From: JAETTH01 sp964455975
Lineage (GTDB): Bacteria; Bacillota; Clostridia; TANB77; CAG-508
Direction: 5' to 3'
Length of the DNA: 32,006 bases
Assembly (NCBI GenBank): GCA_964455975.1
Contig: CAYVYP010000011.1
Coordinates: forward strand, 1 to 32,006
In this document: positions 17,321-26,417 of the stretch, in pieces
Layout of the letters: the number at the start of each line of letters is the position of its first letter
Position numbering within the stretch: the stretch's first letter is position 1
Notes under the pieces: model-generated
The model's database searches: none
What the model was told of the DNA's origin: nothing
Seen by the model: the letters and a program-made list of their open reading frames with translations, nothing else
Program-made: the position numbers and the translations under genes

Positions 17321-18283
17321 TCACTCCTTTTCTATCGGTACATTTATTATAGGTGTCTGATATCTTATTCTTCCATCTGGTAGAATTTCTAATATTCTAC
17401 TATAAGAAATATCCATTTTATTTTTTATTATATCTATATATTTTTCAAAATATTCTTTATTAAAAGTTGGACATAAAATATCAAAAATATTTTTTCCGAC
17501 CTCTGTAAGAGGAAATGCTTGTAAATGTATTTCACATTTGCCATCTTTTTTACCAAAAACTATATTATTGTTATATGTTAAATACTGTTCTTTTATATTT
17601 TCATCAAAACTTAAAACGGCACTAACACTTGCAGCAGAATTTATTAAAGATGCTTCATCTAATTTTAATATTTCTCCGTAATTTATATTTACATATTCTA
17701 ATAAGGAATCTTCATTTGGCAAATAATATATTCCATTGTATTTTATAATATAATTTGATATCTTTTTAAATGTTTCAGCTTCATCTCTACTTATATTTTT
17801 TAAACTTTCTAATGTTCTAATTGAGCATTTCCCCGGTTCTTTTATTTCTTCTGATAATATCTTACTCCATATCGTTTTCAAGTCATCACTACTTATTTCT
17901 CCAACAATATTAAAAAATCTGTTAATCCATTCTTCTTGTAAAAGTTCTTCCGAAACTTCTTTTTCTGTTTCAAGGTTATTATATGCTTCTGATACTATAT
18001 CTTCAATATTCTTCTGTTTTTTAGCTTCTATAAATAATATTCTTCGTTCTGTTCTCTCTATAAATTCTTTTGTAGAAGTATCTACAACTAATTGACCATT
18101 GCTATATTGAATAGGCAATTCTGAATTTTCTACAGCAGTAGTTATAGTTTTAATTTCCTCCGCTCTTGCTTTGGCCATTTTCTTTATATGTGTAGGTTCA
18201 TATAATGTTCCTATACCTTGTGATACTGTTTCAACTAGTTTTGTTAATGGTTTACTTAAACCTGCTAAATCTTTTATTTCCAT
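17321..18283 (-). CDS. DUF2806 family protein
   Basis: 320-residue soluble protein. The start MEIKDLAGLSKPLTKLVE and the segment LLQEEWINRFFNIVGEIS match the DUF2806 pattern (helical N-terminus, then QEEW and W-S-K-ILSEEI). The C-terminal half contains FPLTEVGKNIFDIL. The family has no settled function; genes of this type often sit on accessory elements. Here it is first in a two-gene operon with the AlbA_2 protein and inside the tRNA-Leu element, so a role in element maintenance or defence is possible but only inferred. The ATG at 18283 follows GAGGTAATAGTA. Confidence 0.75.
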   Translation of the reverse strand: MEIKDLAGLSKPLTKLVETVSQGIGTLYEPTHIKKMAKARAEEIKTITTAVENSELPIQYSNGQLVVDTSTKEFIERTERRILFIEAKKQKNIEDIVSEAYNNLETEKEVSEELLQEEWINRFFNIVGEISSDDLKTIWSKILSEEIKEPGKCSIRTLESLKNISRDEAETFKKISNYIIKYNGIYYLPNEDSLLEYVNINYGEILKLDEASLINSAASVSAVLSFDENIKEQYLTYNNNIVFGKKDGKCEIHLQAFPLTEVGKNIFDILCPTFNKEYFEKYIDIIKNKMDISYSRILEILPDGRIRYQTPIINVPIEKE

Positions 18284-18304
18284 TACTATTACCTCTATTT
18301 CTAA

Positions 18305-18650
18305 CTATTTTTCTCCTAACCACCCATAAACCTCATCTTCTGTTAAAATTCCATGTTTCAACTTATTAACTCTATCTTTAGTATCCTTTTTCCATTTATC
18401 AAACTCTTTTTTCATCTGTTTATTATCTTTATTTCTACCAACAATCATAGACCTTTGTTGATAGATTCTTCTATATTCAGCAAGTGCCTTATTTGGTTTT
18501 AATCTTTCATTATATGCTTATACTTCACCTTGTTCTCTACAAGTCTTACTATCTTCTTTTGGATAATCACAATAAATTTTATCTAATCTTGATGTTGGAA
18601 TAAAATACATTCCACAATTTTGACATTTTTTTATTAGTAAATTAGAAACT
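18305..18650 (-). pseudogene. Fragment of a DUF6076-like gene
   Basis: The minus strand reads LLIKKCQNCGMYFIPTSR, then DKIYCDYP and KTCREQGEV, an internal TAA, and then continues in the same frame with AYNERLKPNKALAEYRRIY to GWLGEK and a stop at 18305. This resembles the zinc-ribbon C-terminus of DUF6076-type proteins often found on Clostridial elements. The N-terminal part is missing (stop just upstream) and there is an in-frame stop codon, so it is decayed. There is no CGG here, so the break differs from the recoded genes. Confidence 0.6.
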
Positions 18651-18736
18651 TATGCTATTTGCTTTACCTAAAATATTACTTAATCATTATTTTAGAAAAG
18701 TGTTAGAACTTTTGTTAGAACTCTATCAAAAATTAC
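18651..18736. other. Spacer between DUF6076 fragment and tRNA terminator
   Basis: AT-rich sequence with a short direct repeat of GTTAGAACT. I see no gene or clear signal in it. Confidence 0.4.
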
Positions 18737-18780
18737 AAAAAAATAGATTTATCAAAACAGTGGATGTCTTGATAAATCTA
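18737..18780 (-). terminator. Terminator downstream of tRNA-Leu, inside the element
   Basis: A perfect 12-bp stem (18744-18755 with 18769-18780), then a T-run at 18737-18743 on the minus strand. It immediately follows the CCA end and was brought by the element. Confidence 0.8.
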
Positions 18781-18869
18781 TGGTGCAGATAGCCGGAATC
18801 GAACCGGCACGAGATTTAAGTCTCGCAGGATTTTAAGTCCTGTGCGTCTGCCAGTTCCGCCATATCTGC
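18781..18869 (-). tRNA. tRNA-Leu (UAA)
   Basis: 89-nt class II tRNA with encoded CCA. Acceptor stem GCAGATA pairs with TATCTGC; the anticodon loop CTTAAAA carries anticodon TAA; there is a long variable arm (CGAGACTTAAATCTCG) and a T arm with GGTTCGATTCC. Its 3' 58 nt are duplicated at 15887-15944, marking the integration site. The anticodon loop is a normal seven bases, so this tRNA is not a candidate four-base reader. Confidence 0.95.
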
Positions 18870-18896
18870 ATATTAATTTTGTAACTGACATTGTGT

Positions 18897-18926
18897 ATTA
18901 TAATACGATTTTATATAGATTGTCAA
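18897..18926 (-). promoter_or_regulatory. Promoter of tRNA-Leu
   Basis: Minus strand TTGACA (18921-18926), 18-bp spacer, TATAAT (18897-18902), about 28 bp before the tRNA 5' end. Confidence 0.8.
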
Positions 18927-18960
18927 TATTAATTTCAATTTTTTTAAATATTTTTCATAA

Positions 18961-18998
18961 AAAAGCTAAAACACAGGATTTAGCTCCTGTGTTTTTAA
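18961..18998 (-). terminator. Terminator after HU gene
   Basis: Stem ACACAGGA with TCCTGTGT, loop GCTAAA, followed on the minus strand by TTTTAGCTTTTT. It lies about 30 bp after the HU stop codon. Confidence 0.75.
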
Positions 18999-19027
18999 TA
19001 TGAATTCATATAAGATCTATATAATTC

Positions 19028-19306
19028 TTATTTTTTGTTAACTAAATCTTTTAATGCTTTACCAGCTTTGAATACTGGAGCTTTTGATGCAGGTATTTTT
19101 ATTTCTTCTTTAGTTTGTGGGTTTCTTCCTTTTCTAGCTGCTCTTTTTCTTACTTCGAAAGATCCAAATCCAACTAATTGAACTTTGTCCCCTTTAACTA
19201 ATGTTCCTGTTACAACGTCAACAAAAGCGTTAACTGTTGCTTCAGCATTTTTCTTTGTGTCTCCTGTTTTTGCAGCTATAGCAGCTACTAAATCTGATTT
19301 GTTCAT
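19028..19306 (-). CDS. hup: HU family nucleoid protein
   Basis: 92-residue DNA-binding protein of the HU/IHF family that bends and compacts DNA as a dimer. It has the usual start MNKSDLVAAIAAKTGDTKK, the central VQLVGFGSFEVRKRAARKGR arm and NPQTKEEIKIPASKAPVFK, typical of Firmicutes HU. Length is normal. The ATG at 19306 follows AGGAGGTAATTTAA. It is a single-gene unit ended by a strong hairpin. Arginines use AGA or CGT-type codons, never CGG. Confidence 0.95.
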   Translation of the reverse strand: MNKSDLVAAIAAKTGDTKKNAEATVNAFVDVVTGTLVKGDKVQLVGFGSFEVRKRAARKGRNPQTKEEIKIPASKAPVFKAGKALKDLVNKK

Positions 19307-19480
19307 TTAAATTACCTCCTATAAGATTTTGTTTATGTAGATGTTTTTCTTCTACTATTATGATTATTCGCCAATCTTCGATAAAATCCTTCTTTTTTTA
19401 TTTTATTTTCTTCTTTGTAATCCTTTTGTCCCTAAGGATAGTTGATTGTTAATTACTATAACTCCTTATTTACAAGGCTT

Positions 19481-21115
19481 TTAGGCTTCTTTGTATATTC
19501 CGATTTTATTTAAAAGTTTGTATAGCTTTTGTCCGTAAGGAATCATATATATTTCTTCTTTGCTTAAAATTTTTAATATAAATAATGAAATAATATATAT
19601 TGTAATTGCTACAACAATTGCTAATATTATAGCCAACTTTTCTGCTATTATACCAGTTAATATAGAATATATAAACCATGAACATATTCCCATTATTGCT
19701 GTTGCTATAGCTGGTTTTAGTATAAATTTTAAAAAGTTAAATTCTAATTTTATATTTTTTCTAAGTACACTATATCCTATAATAAATGCTACTAGATGGC
19801 ATATTACTGATCCCCAAGCTGCTCCTGCTGCTCCTATTTCTGGTATTGGTACTAAAACTAAATTCATTACTAATTTAGTAAGTACTCCAACTCCCAAAGC
19901 TATTGCTGGAACCATTATTTTTCCTAATCCTTGTAGTGCTCCATTTATTGTTTGTTCTAAAACAGTAAATATTATTGTTAATGCACTTATAAACAGCAAT
20001 AGTCCACCTTCTTGCGCATTTGGAAATAGTAAATATAATATTTGATTTGAAAATATCATCATTCCTACTGTACATGGTAGTCCTATAAGCATTGTTATCA
20101 AAAGTGAAAATGAAATTCTTTTGTTTGCTGTTTTCATATCTTTAGTAGCCATAGCTGATGCTATTGCTGGAACTAATGCTGTTGCAAATGCAACGTTAAA
20201 TGAAAGAGGTAATGATGTTAAGGTATCTACCTTTCCACCTAAAATTCCATATTGAATTTTAGCTGCTTCATCTGACATAAAATTTTTTAATCCACCTACT
20301 ACTGTTACTGAATCTATATTTTTATTTAATGATGACATTATTGAACTTAATGCCATTGGCATAGATACAAATAATATTTTTTTTACAATTTGTAATACAG
20401 TTTCTGGTTTATAATTTGTAGTTTCTTTTATTTCTGTTCCTAATTCTTCTTTTCTACTTCTATAATATAAGTATAAATATCCAAAGCTTAAAAATGTAGA
20501 AAATGTTGTTGCTAAGTTTGCTCCTGCTGCCATATATACAGTGTCTGTTTTAGATATTACAGCTACAATTTCAACAACAAGAATTGTTAAAAATGTTTTA
20601 AATATTTGCTCCAATGTTTGTGCTCTAGCTGTTGCTTTCAATGTTTTTTGACCATTAAAATATCCTCTTAAAACAGATGATATTGATACAAAGAATATTG
20701 ATGGTGAAAGTGCTATTAATGTAAGTTCTGCTTCTGGTATTTGTAACCAATAATTTGCTATATATCCTGCTCCAAAAAATAGTATTAGCGTTCCTATTAA
20801 ACCTATAACAGCAAATGTTGCAAATGCTATTTTAAATATTCTATGTGCCCCTTTATTATCTCCTAACGATACTCTTTCTGAAACTAATTTTGATATTGCA
20901 TTTGGAACTCCTATTGAAGATAATGTAAGTAATAATGCATATATTTGGAATCCACTGCTGTATATTGCATTTCCTGCATCTCCAAATCCTTCTTTATTTG
21001 TTAAATATAGCTTGTATAATAATCCTAGTATTTTTATTAATATTTGAGAAAACATAAGTGCTGCAACGCCTTGCATAAAACTTTCTTTTCCCAACTTTTT
21101 CTTTGTTTTTTCCAT
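19481..21115 (-). CDS. SpoVB/MurJ-like polysaccharide or lipid II flippase
   Basis: MOP-superfamily membrane transporter of about 544 residues with 12-14 hydrophobic segments. The start (SFMQGVAALMFSQILIKILG) and IGVPNAISKLVSERVSLG are typical of the SpoVB/YtgP/MurJ group, which flips lipid-linked cell wall precursors and in sporulating Firmicutes serves the cortex. I prefer the ATG at 21115, which has AAAGGAAC upstream, to the in-frame ATG at 21139. A consensus promoter sits at 21146-21174. Whether it is the essential lipid II flippase or the spore-specific paralogue cannot be decided here. Confidence 0.85.
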   Translation of the reverse strand: MEKTKKKLGKESFMQGVAALMFSQILIKILGLLYKLYLTNKEGFGDAGNAIYSSGFQIYALLLTLSSIGVPNAISKLVSERVSLGDNKGAHRIFKIAFATFAVIGLIGTLILFFGAGYIANYWLQIPEAELTLIALSPSIFFVSISSVLRGYFNGQKTLKATARAQTLEQIFKTFLTILVVEIVAVISKTDTVYMAAGANLATTFSTFLSFGYLYLYYRSRKEELGTEIKETTNYKPETVLQIVKKILFVSMPMALSSIMSSLNKNIDSVTVVGGLKNFMSDEAAKIQYGILGGKVDTLTSLPLSFNVAFATALVPAIASAMATKDMKTANKRISFSLLITMLIGLPCTVGMMIFSNQILYLLFPNAQEGGLLLFISALTIIFTVLEQTINGALQGLGKIMVPAIALGVGVLTKLVMNLVLVPIPEIGAAGAAWGSVICHLVAFIIGYSVLRKNIKLEFNFLKFILKPAIATAIMGICSWFIYSILTGIIAEKLAIILAIVVAITIYIISLFILKILSKEEIYMIPYGQKLYKLLNKIGIYKEA

Positions 21116-21145
21116 TATTTGTTCCTTTCCTTTTTTCATTTTTAT

Positions 21146-21174
21146 ATTATATTAATTAAGTTTATAACTTTCAA
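21146..21174 (-). promoter_or_regulatory. Promoter of the flippase gene
   Basis: Minus strand TTGAAA (21169-21174), 17-bp spacer, TATAAT (21146-21151). It lies back to back with the plus-strand promoter at 21238-21266. If the start of transcription is near 21139, the 21115 start codon has a short normal leader. Confidence 0.75.
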
Positions 21175-21237
21175 GTACTTTTTATGAATTTATCTAAATA
21201 CTTTATTATTTATTTCCTACTTTTTTACTCATTTTAC

Positions 21238-21266
21238 TTGCATTTTTACCTATTTTATAAGATAAT
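21238..21266 (+). promoter_or_regulatory. Promoter of the TraG-like gene
   Basis: Plus strand TTGCAT (21238-21243), 17-bp spacer, GATAAT (21261-21266), about 45 bp before the start codon at 21311. Confidence 0.6.
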
Positions 21267-21310
21267 ATATATGAATATAATATATAAGTAGAAAGTGGGC
21301 GTACACCTAT

Positions 21311-23651
21311 ATGATGAAATATATAGATAAATTTTTAAAATTTTTAAAAACAGATAGAAATACGTTTTTAACATACATATTAACATTAGCAACAATTTAC
21401 ATAGCAGTAGATAGAGTTGTAGAAATTTTATTTTTAGTTTTTACAGGAATGTCTCTTTCATATTGGGGACCAATTGCATATACTTTGGCTCTTGCTTGTC
21501 CTGTATTTGCATTTTTATTTTCTGGAAGTTCAAAATTTGTAAAAGGTGGTCAACTTAAAATTACATTTTTTTATTTGTATTGTATTGCATTATATTTAAT
21601 TAGTTTATCAATGATAATGCAATGGGTTAACCAATTTGTTTGGTTATTTATACTTTCAGTTCCTAATTATTCAGTTATTGCTACTCAATTTTCTGAATTG
21701 TTTTCTCCAGCATTTACAGCAATTGCAGTATTTTTACCACTTACAACTTTTTATCCGGTATTTAAATGGTTATTTACTACTATTAATAATACTAGAGATA
21801 TTCAAGATTCTATTATGGATTTTGGTGGTTTAAATTTAGCTGAAACAAAAGAAGGTACTGGACCATATACTTGTGAAGTTGTCCTTTGTAAAGATTCTGA
21901 TACAGGTAAATTAGTTAAAATTCCAGAAGTAAGAAGGTTTGAATCTTTATTAATTATTGGTGCTTCTGGCTCTCGGCAAGACATCTATGCTGTTCGAACC
22001 AATGATGGCTCGTGACATGGAAAAGAAACATTTTTTTAATCAAATGGCTAAGGAAATGGGATTTACAGCATTAAAAACTGGTATAGCTTCATTAGATTGT
22101 CCTTATGATAATGATTATATAAATAAAAACTTTAGTTTAAATATGTTAGTTCCTAACTCTAATAAATTAAAGTTATATAAAGCATATATGAAAAAGATAA
22201 TTTATTCAAACTCTGGAGAAGACAATTTTACATATAAAAATTTAGGTATAACATCAATGTCTCCTGATTATGAATCTACATCTAAATTACTCGATGTAGC
22301 AAAAAACTTTAATTTGCCAGTAAATTTAATAGATCCAGAAAATCAATCTTCACCTGGTTTGAACCCTTTTATTTATGAAAATCCTCTTCAAACAGCAGTT
22401 GCAATTTCTTCTGTTTTAAGAACTTTATATGGCAAAACACATACAGATATGGATGAAGCTTTTAAAGAAAATGTATCAATACAAGCAATTGAAAATCTTT
22501 CAATATTGTTAAAAGAAATGTATCCTAGACTTAATAATGAAGACCTACCTAATATGGAAGATATTTTAGATATGCTTAATAATTTTGATTTAGCAGAAGA
22601 TATGTGTAAAAAATTAGAAGAAGATGAAGAATTAAGAAATAAATATAAAACTCAAATTTCATACTTTAAGAAAAACTTTTATAAAGATGGTATTGGTAGA
22701 GCAGATACGGAAAAATATATTTATTCTGCATCAACACAATTAGATAACTTATTAAGACATCCTGGAGTAAAAAATATTTTATGTAATAGAACAAATAATA
22801 TAAATTATGATAAAGCTTTAGCAAATGGAGAAATCACTTTAGTATGTACAAGAAGAGGAGATTTAGGAGAAGCTGCAAGTGTTGCTTTTGGACTTTTCTT
22901 TATACTAATAATGCAATATTCTGTATTAAGACGTCCTGGAAATGAAAATACAAGAATTCCTCATTTCTTTTATATTGATGAATTTCCAGACTATATATCT
23001 AAAGCTACATCTTCTATATTTACTTTATATAGAAAATATAGAGTTGGAACTATAATATCAGCACAAAATTTAGATCAATTAGGTAATAAAAATACATCAA
23101 AATATAGACAAACAATTTTGTCTAACTGCGGTAATAAAGTGGTATTTGGTGGTAACACTTACGAAGACAATGAGTGGTGGTTCCATGAATTTGGTACTAA
23201 AAGAAAATGGAACTTTAAAAATGATTATCATAAAAATCCAGCTAAAGGTGAAGCAGGTTATGATGAAAAGCTTGCTGGAATTGAATGGGGTTGGCAGCCA
23301 TATTTCAAACCTGAGAAGCTTCAAACTCTTAAATTTAAAAGTTGTGCTTACAAAATAAGAACAGTAAAAGGTACTTTACAAATTGGTCCTGGTTCTGTAG
23401 ATTTTTTAGAATCAAAATATAAAGAACCACAAAACGATAAAAAATATAATTTTGAAAAATTTACAAAAGGAATAACTTCTGATTATACTGACAATTTAAA
23501 GAAAAATCGTAAAATTACTACAGAAACTTTTAATGTAGATGATAGAGGCGATTTAGATCCAATTAGAACTGATAATACCGATTCAAAATTCTTACTAGAT
23601 AATGATGATGCAGTAATATTTGATTTAAAAAAGAATAATCCAAATGGATAA
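21311..23651 (+). CDS. VirD4/TraG-like membrane ATPase, one four-base site in Walker A
   Basis: Coupling-protein-like ATPase of 779 residues. The N-terminal 180 residues hold four or five membrane segments. The motor domain then starts with Walker A, and the TraM-recognition-type C-domain contains FFYIDEFPDYISKAT (Walker B) and GTIISAQNLDQLG. The frame is interrupted exactly in Walker A: IIGASGS-CGGC-AAG, where skipping the C gives GASGSGKTSMLFEPMMA. Without this the protein would end after 234 residues with no motor. The downstream 550 residues are intact. No other conjugation genes are nearby; the only neighbour of similar kind is the convergent replication-relaxation-like gene. The start ATG ATG at 21311 has only a weak ribosome binding site. 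Confidence 0.85.
21974..21977 (+). other. CGGC four-base glycine site (TraG-like Gly222, Walker A)
   Basis: TCT-CGGC-AAG. Zero frame gives SGSRQDIYAV and a stop; skipping the C gives SGSGKTSML, the invariant P-loop. This is the only plus-strand example, so the pattern is not tied to the sequenced strand. Confidence 0.9.
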
Positions 23652-23681
23652 AAAAAAAGAAGCACATGCTTCTTTTTTTAT
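23652..23681. terminator. Bidirectional terminator between convergent genes
   Basis: GAAGCACATGCTTC hairpin (23659-23672), flanked by A-run and T-run, serves both the TraG-like gene and the gene at 23687-24629. Confidence 0.8.
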
Positions 23682-23686
23682 CCATT

Positions 23687-24629
23687 TTACATTCCTAATA
23701 GTTTAATTTGTATATCTTCCATTTTGTATTTTTTAGTTGTTTCATCTATTTTAAATTCAACTAATGTATTCTCTAATGTTTCATTATTTTGTCTTAAATC
23801 TGTAGTAAAATATAATTTTATTTGTGCTAATTCTAATTTGTTTACCACTATTGTTTTAAATGTTTCTGCCATATGTCTTTCATCTTCACATACAAATATT
23901 ATTTGTGGTATTGTTTGAAAGCCTGAATCTAATACTACAAAATTTTCATAAAAATCTTTATATAATTTCATTTTATCTACTAATTTATTTTCCCAATCTT
24001 CTTCTCTTCTTACTACTTCAAATAAAAACACTATTGATTTACTGTTTTTCGTTAATTTAACACTTCCACCTGTTGCTTTAAATTGCTTTCCTGCTACTTT
24101 TGCTGTTATACTTGGCTTTACTGTATATGAATCAAATGCTTTTACTTTTCTTAAATATGCAATTATTGTTTGATTTCCTGCTAATCTCTTTTTTATCATT
24201 GGAACAGGTTTAGTATTGTCTGTTGGTTGCCATTTACATTCTATTTCTTTAGAATTTAATAAATATTTTCCCATTTTTTCTAAACAGTATATTCTATATA
24301 TTCCTTTTCCATCTTCTGAATTAAAATAGTATCTTGTTAAAATTTTAGATTTAACTAATTGTTCTAATTTATTATTTAATTTATCTTGAGATTTTGGATC
24401 AATACCTTTTATTTCTAACATTTGATATATCTGTCTTGATGTCATAAATTCAAATTCATTTACAAGTTCTAATATTTTAAAATGTATATCATTTATATGT
24501 CCTATATTAATTTTGTGTATTATTTGATTCATAGAAACATATCCGGTCTTTACCATCGAATACTTTTATTTCTCCTTCTCTTACACTAAATGGTGATACT
24601 GTTGTTTTTATTTCATTATCATTTACCAT
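23687..24629 (-). CDS. Replication-relaxation-like winged-helix protein, one four-base site
   Basis: 313-residue protein resembling the replication-relaxation family, which often sits beside TraG-like ATPases on Firmicutes elements. Residues 30-110 form a winged-helix region (ILELVNEFEFMTSRQIYQML); the rest is an alpha-beta domain with FLFEVVRREEDWENKLVDK. I choose the ATG at 24629 because it has a near-perfect AAGGAGGAAGTAAAA before it. A start at 24556 has no ribosome binding site. From 24629 the frame runs 28 codons and meets GAC-CGGA-TAT; skipping the C joins it without a gap to the downstream frame. It converges on the TraG-like gene and shares its terminator. Confidence 0.75.
24542..24545 (-). 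other. CGGA four-base glycine site (Gly29 of the winged-helix protein)
   Basis: GAC-CGGA-TAT on the coding strand. The upstream frame has the good ribosome binding site and the downstream frame the body of the protein. Skipping a C gives FDGKDGYVSMNQ. Gene callers would instead start the gene inside, at 24556. Confidence 0.75.
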
Positions 24630-24721
24630 TTTTACTTCCTCCTTATTTATAAAAACTAATTTAAGTTATTATATTTCTTACACTTATAAATTTTACCATA
24701 TTTTTACTGTTTTGTCCAATT

Positions 24722-25460
24722 TTAATTTTTACTATTTAAAATATCTTCTATTTCTTTTGGTTTTAAATATCTCCATGTACCTAATTGTAAGTCTTTCACG
24801 TTTAAATTTCCAATTTTTGTTCTATGTAATGCTAGTACTTTTTTATCTATTGCTTCACACATTTTTCTTACTTGTCTATTTTTTCCTTCATGTATCGTAA
24901 TTTCTAATCTGGATATGTTTTTTTCTTCATCTGTTTTTAGAATTTTTACTTTTGCATTTCTAGTTATATATCCATCATCTAATTCTACTCCTGAAGTTAA
25001 CTTATCTACATCTTCTTTTGTTGTAATTCCTTTTAAGGTTACTGTATATGTTTTATTTATTTCATGTTTAGGATGTGTTACTTTATATATAAAATCTCCA
25101 TCATTTGTAAGTATTAGTGCTCCTGATGTATACATGTCTAATCTACCTACTGGAACTATTCTTTTATTTATTTTAATTAAATCTAATACTGTGTCCCTTT
25201 GAAACTGATCTTTAGCGGTAGTTACATATCCGAATTGGTTTATTTAATAATATATATACATATTCTTCACTATTAATTTCTTTTATTTTATTTCCATTAT
25301 ATAACACTTCATCTTTTTTAGGATTTACCTTGGTTCCTAGTGTATTTACAATTTTTCCATTTACTGTGATTTTTCCTTGTAAAATTAATTCTTCTGCTTT
25401 TCTTCTAGATGCAACTCCTGCTTGTGCTAAATATTTTTGTAATCTAATATCTTCTTCCAT
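24722..25460 (-). CDS. rluB: RluB/RsuA-type rRNA pseudouridine synthase, one four-base site
   Basis: Pseudouridine synthase of the RsuA/RluB/RluE group (245 residues). An S4 domain comes first (IRLQKYLAQAGVASRRKAEE). Then come YILLNKPIGYVTTAKD and the catalytic VPVGRLDMYTSGALILTNDGD with its active Asp, and the C-terminal RQVRKMCEAIDKKVLALHR. The break is in the NKPxG motif: ATT-CGGA-TAT, where skipping the C restores the invariant glycine. The ATG at 25460 (MEEDIRLQKY) has GGAG nine bases upstream and is preferred to the ATG at 25484. RluD ends 13 bp upstream. It modifies 23S or 16S rRNA; the exact target is not decided by sequence. Confidence 0.9.
25229..25232 (-). other. CGGA four-base glycine site (RluB Gly77)
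   Basis: ATT-CGGA-TAT on the coding strand. Zero frame gives NKPIRICNYR and a stop; skipping the C gives NKPIGYVTTAKD, the conserved motif of this enzyme family. Confidence 0.88.
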
Positions 25461-25473
25461 TTTTTCTCCATTT

Positions 25474-26382
25474 CTAATTTTCATTATTTAGAAGTTCTAA
25501 TACATCTTCAAAATATTTAGGCAATTTTGCTTCTAAACACATTTTCTTATTTGTAATTGGATGTTCAAATTCAAGTTTTTTTGCATGTAACATTTGTCCT
25601 TCTACTCCCCAATTATTTTTTCCGTTAGAATATACCATGTCTCCTATTACTGGATGCTTTATTTCTGCCATATGTACTCTTATTTGATGAGTTCTTCCCG
25701 TTTCTATTACTATTTCTAATAAAGTACAGTCTTTATATCTATTTAGCACTTTAAAATGTGTTATTGCTTGTTTTCCATCTTTATCAACTGCCATCTTTTT
25801 TCTGTCTTTTTTACTTCTAGCTATTGGCATTTTAATTGTTGCCTCATTTTCTGAAATAACTCCCCTTACTAATGCAATATACGTTTTTTTAACTTCTCTA
25901 TTTTTTATTTTATTGCTCATATTAATATGAGCTTTATCATTTTTAGCAACTACTATTATTCCTGATGTATCTTTATCTAACCTATGTACAATTCCAGGTC
26001 TTATTTCTCCACCAATTCCAGATAAGCTATCTTTGCAAAGAGCCATGACTGCATTAACTAATGTTCCATCTGGGTTACCATTTGCAGGATGAACTACCAT
26101 TCCTTTTGGTTTATTTACAACTATAATATCATTATCTTCATAAATTATTTCTAAAGGAATATTTTGTGGTTTTAAATCTACTTGTTTTGCTTCTGGCTCA
26201 TTTATTTGTATCTCGTCATTTGCTATTGCTTTATATGATGCTTTTACTTTTTTTCCATTTACAAGTATATTTTCTTCTTCTATTAATCTTACTACTGTTG
26301 TTCTTGATAGATCTGTTTTATTGCTTATATATGAATCTATTCTTTTTGCTTCTTCTCCTTCTTGAACTTTAATTTTTTTCAT
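25474..26382 (-). CDS. rluD: RluA/RluD-type pseudouridine synthase
   Basis: 302-residue enzyme that isomerises uridines in 23S rRNA. An S4 domain (RIDSYISNKTDLSRTTVVRL) precedes the catalytic domain with DIIVVNKPKGMVVHP and the active-site motif VHRLDKDTSGIIVVAKN. C-terminal ETGRTHQIRVHMAEIKHPV is also diagnostic. Frame intact; its two CGG triplets are out of phase (AAC GGA, ACG GGA). The ATG at 26382 follows AAGGAGAAATAA. It forms a unit with the RluB-type gene downstream and lies 35 bp after the membrane protein gene. Confidence 0.93.
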   Translation of the reverse strand: MKKIKVQEGEEAKRIDSYISNKTDLSRTTVVRLIEEENILVNGKKVKASYKAIANDEIQINEPEAKQVDLKPQNIPLEIIYEDNDIIVVNKPKGMVVHPANGNPDGTLVNAVMALCKDSLSGIGGEIRPGIVHRLDKDTSGIIVVAKNDKAHINMSNKIKNREVKKTYIALVRGVISENEATIKMPIARSKKDRKKMAVDKDGKQAITHFKVLNRYKDCTLLEIVIETGRTHQIRVHMAEIKHPVIGDMVYSNGKNNWGVEGQMLHAKKLEFEHPITNKKMCLEAKLPKYFEDVLELLNNEN

Positions 26383-26417
26383 TTTATTTCTCCTTGTATT
26401 TTAGCAATTATTATATT

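Larger units (their letters stand above)
15887..18838. mobile_element. Small tRNA-Leu-integrated element or remnant
   Basis: About 2.9 kb bounded by 58-bp perfect direct repeats, the distal one inside an intact tRNA-Leu(UAA). This is the usual result of site-specific integration by a tyrosine recombinase. Contents on the minus strand: an AlbA_2/HATPase/HTH protein, a DUF2806 protein and a decayed DUF6076 fragment. There is no integrase, excisionase or replication gene, so it is either a remnant or depends on an integrase elsewhere. Confidence 0.8.

Noticed and set aside
18305..18650. Counting the DUF6076 fragment as a ninth recoded gene
   Set aside because: It is interrupted by TAA and lacks its N-terminus, with no CGG at the break. 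It looks truly decayed.
18781..18869. tRNA-Leu as the possible four-base decoder
   Set aside because: Anticodon loop has seven bases (CTTAAAA) with a normal UAA anticodon.
19560..20045. Plus-strand open frame of 161 codons opposite the flippase gene
   Set aside because: It is a mirror of the hydrophobic codon pattern of the flippase, without start signals.
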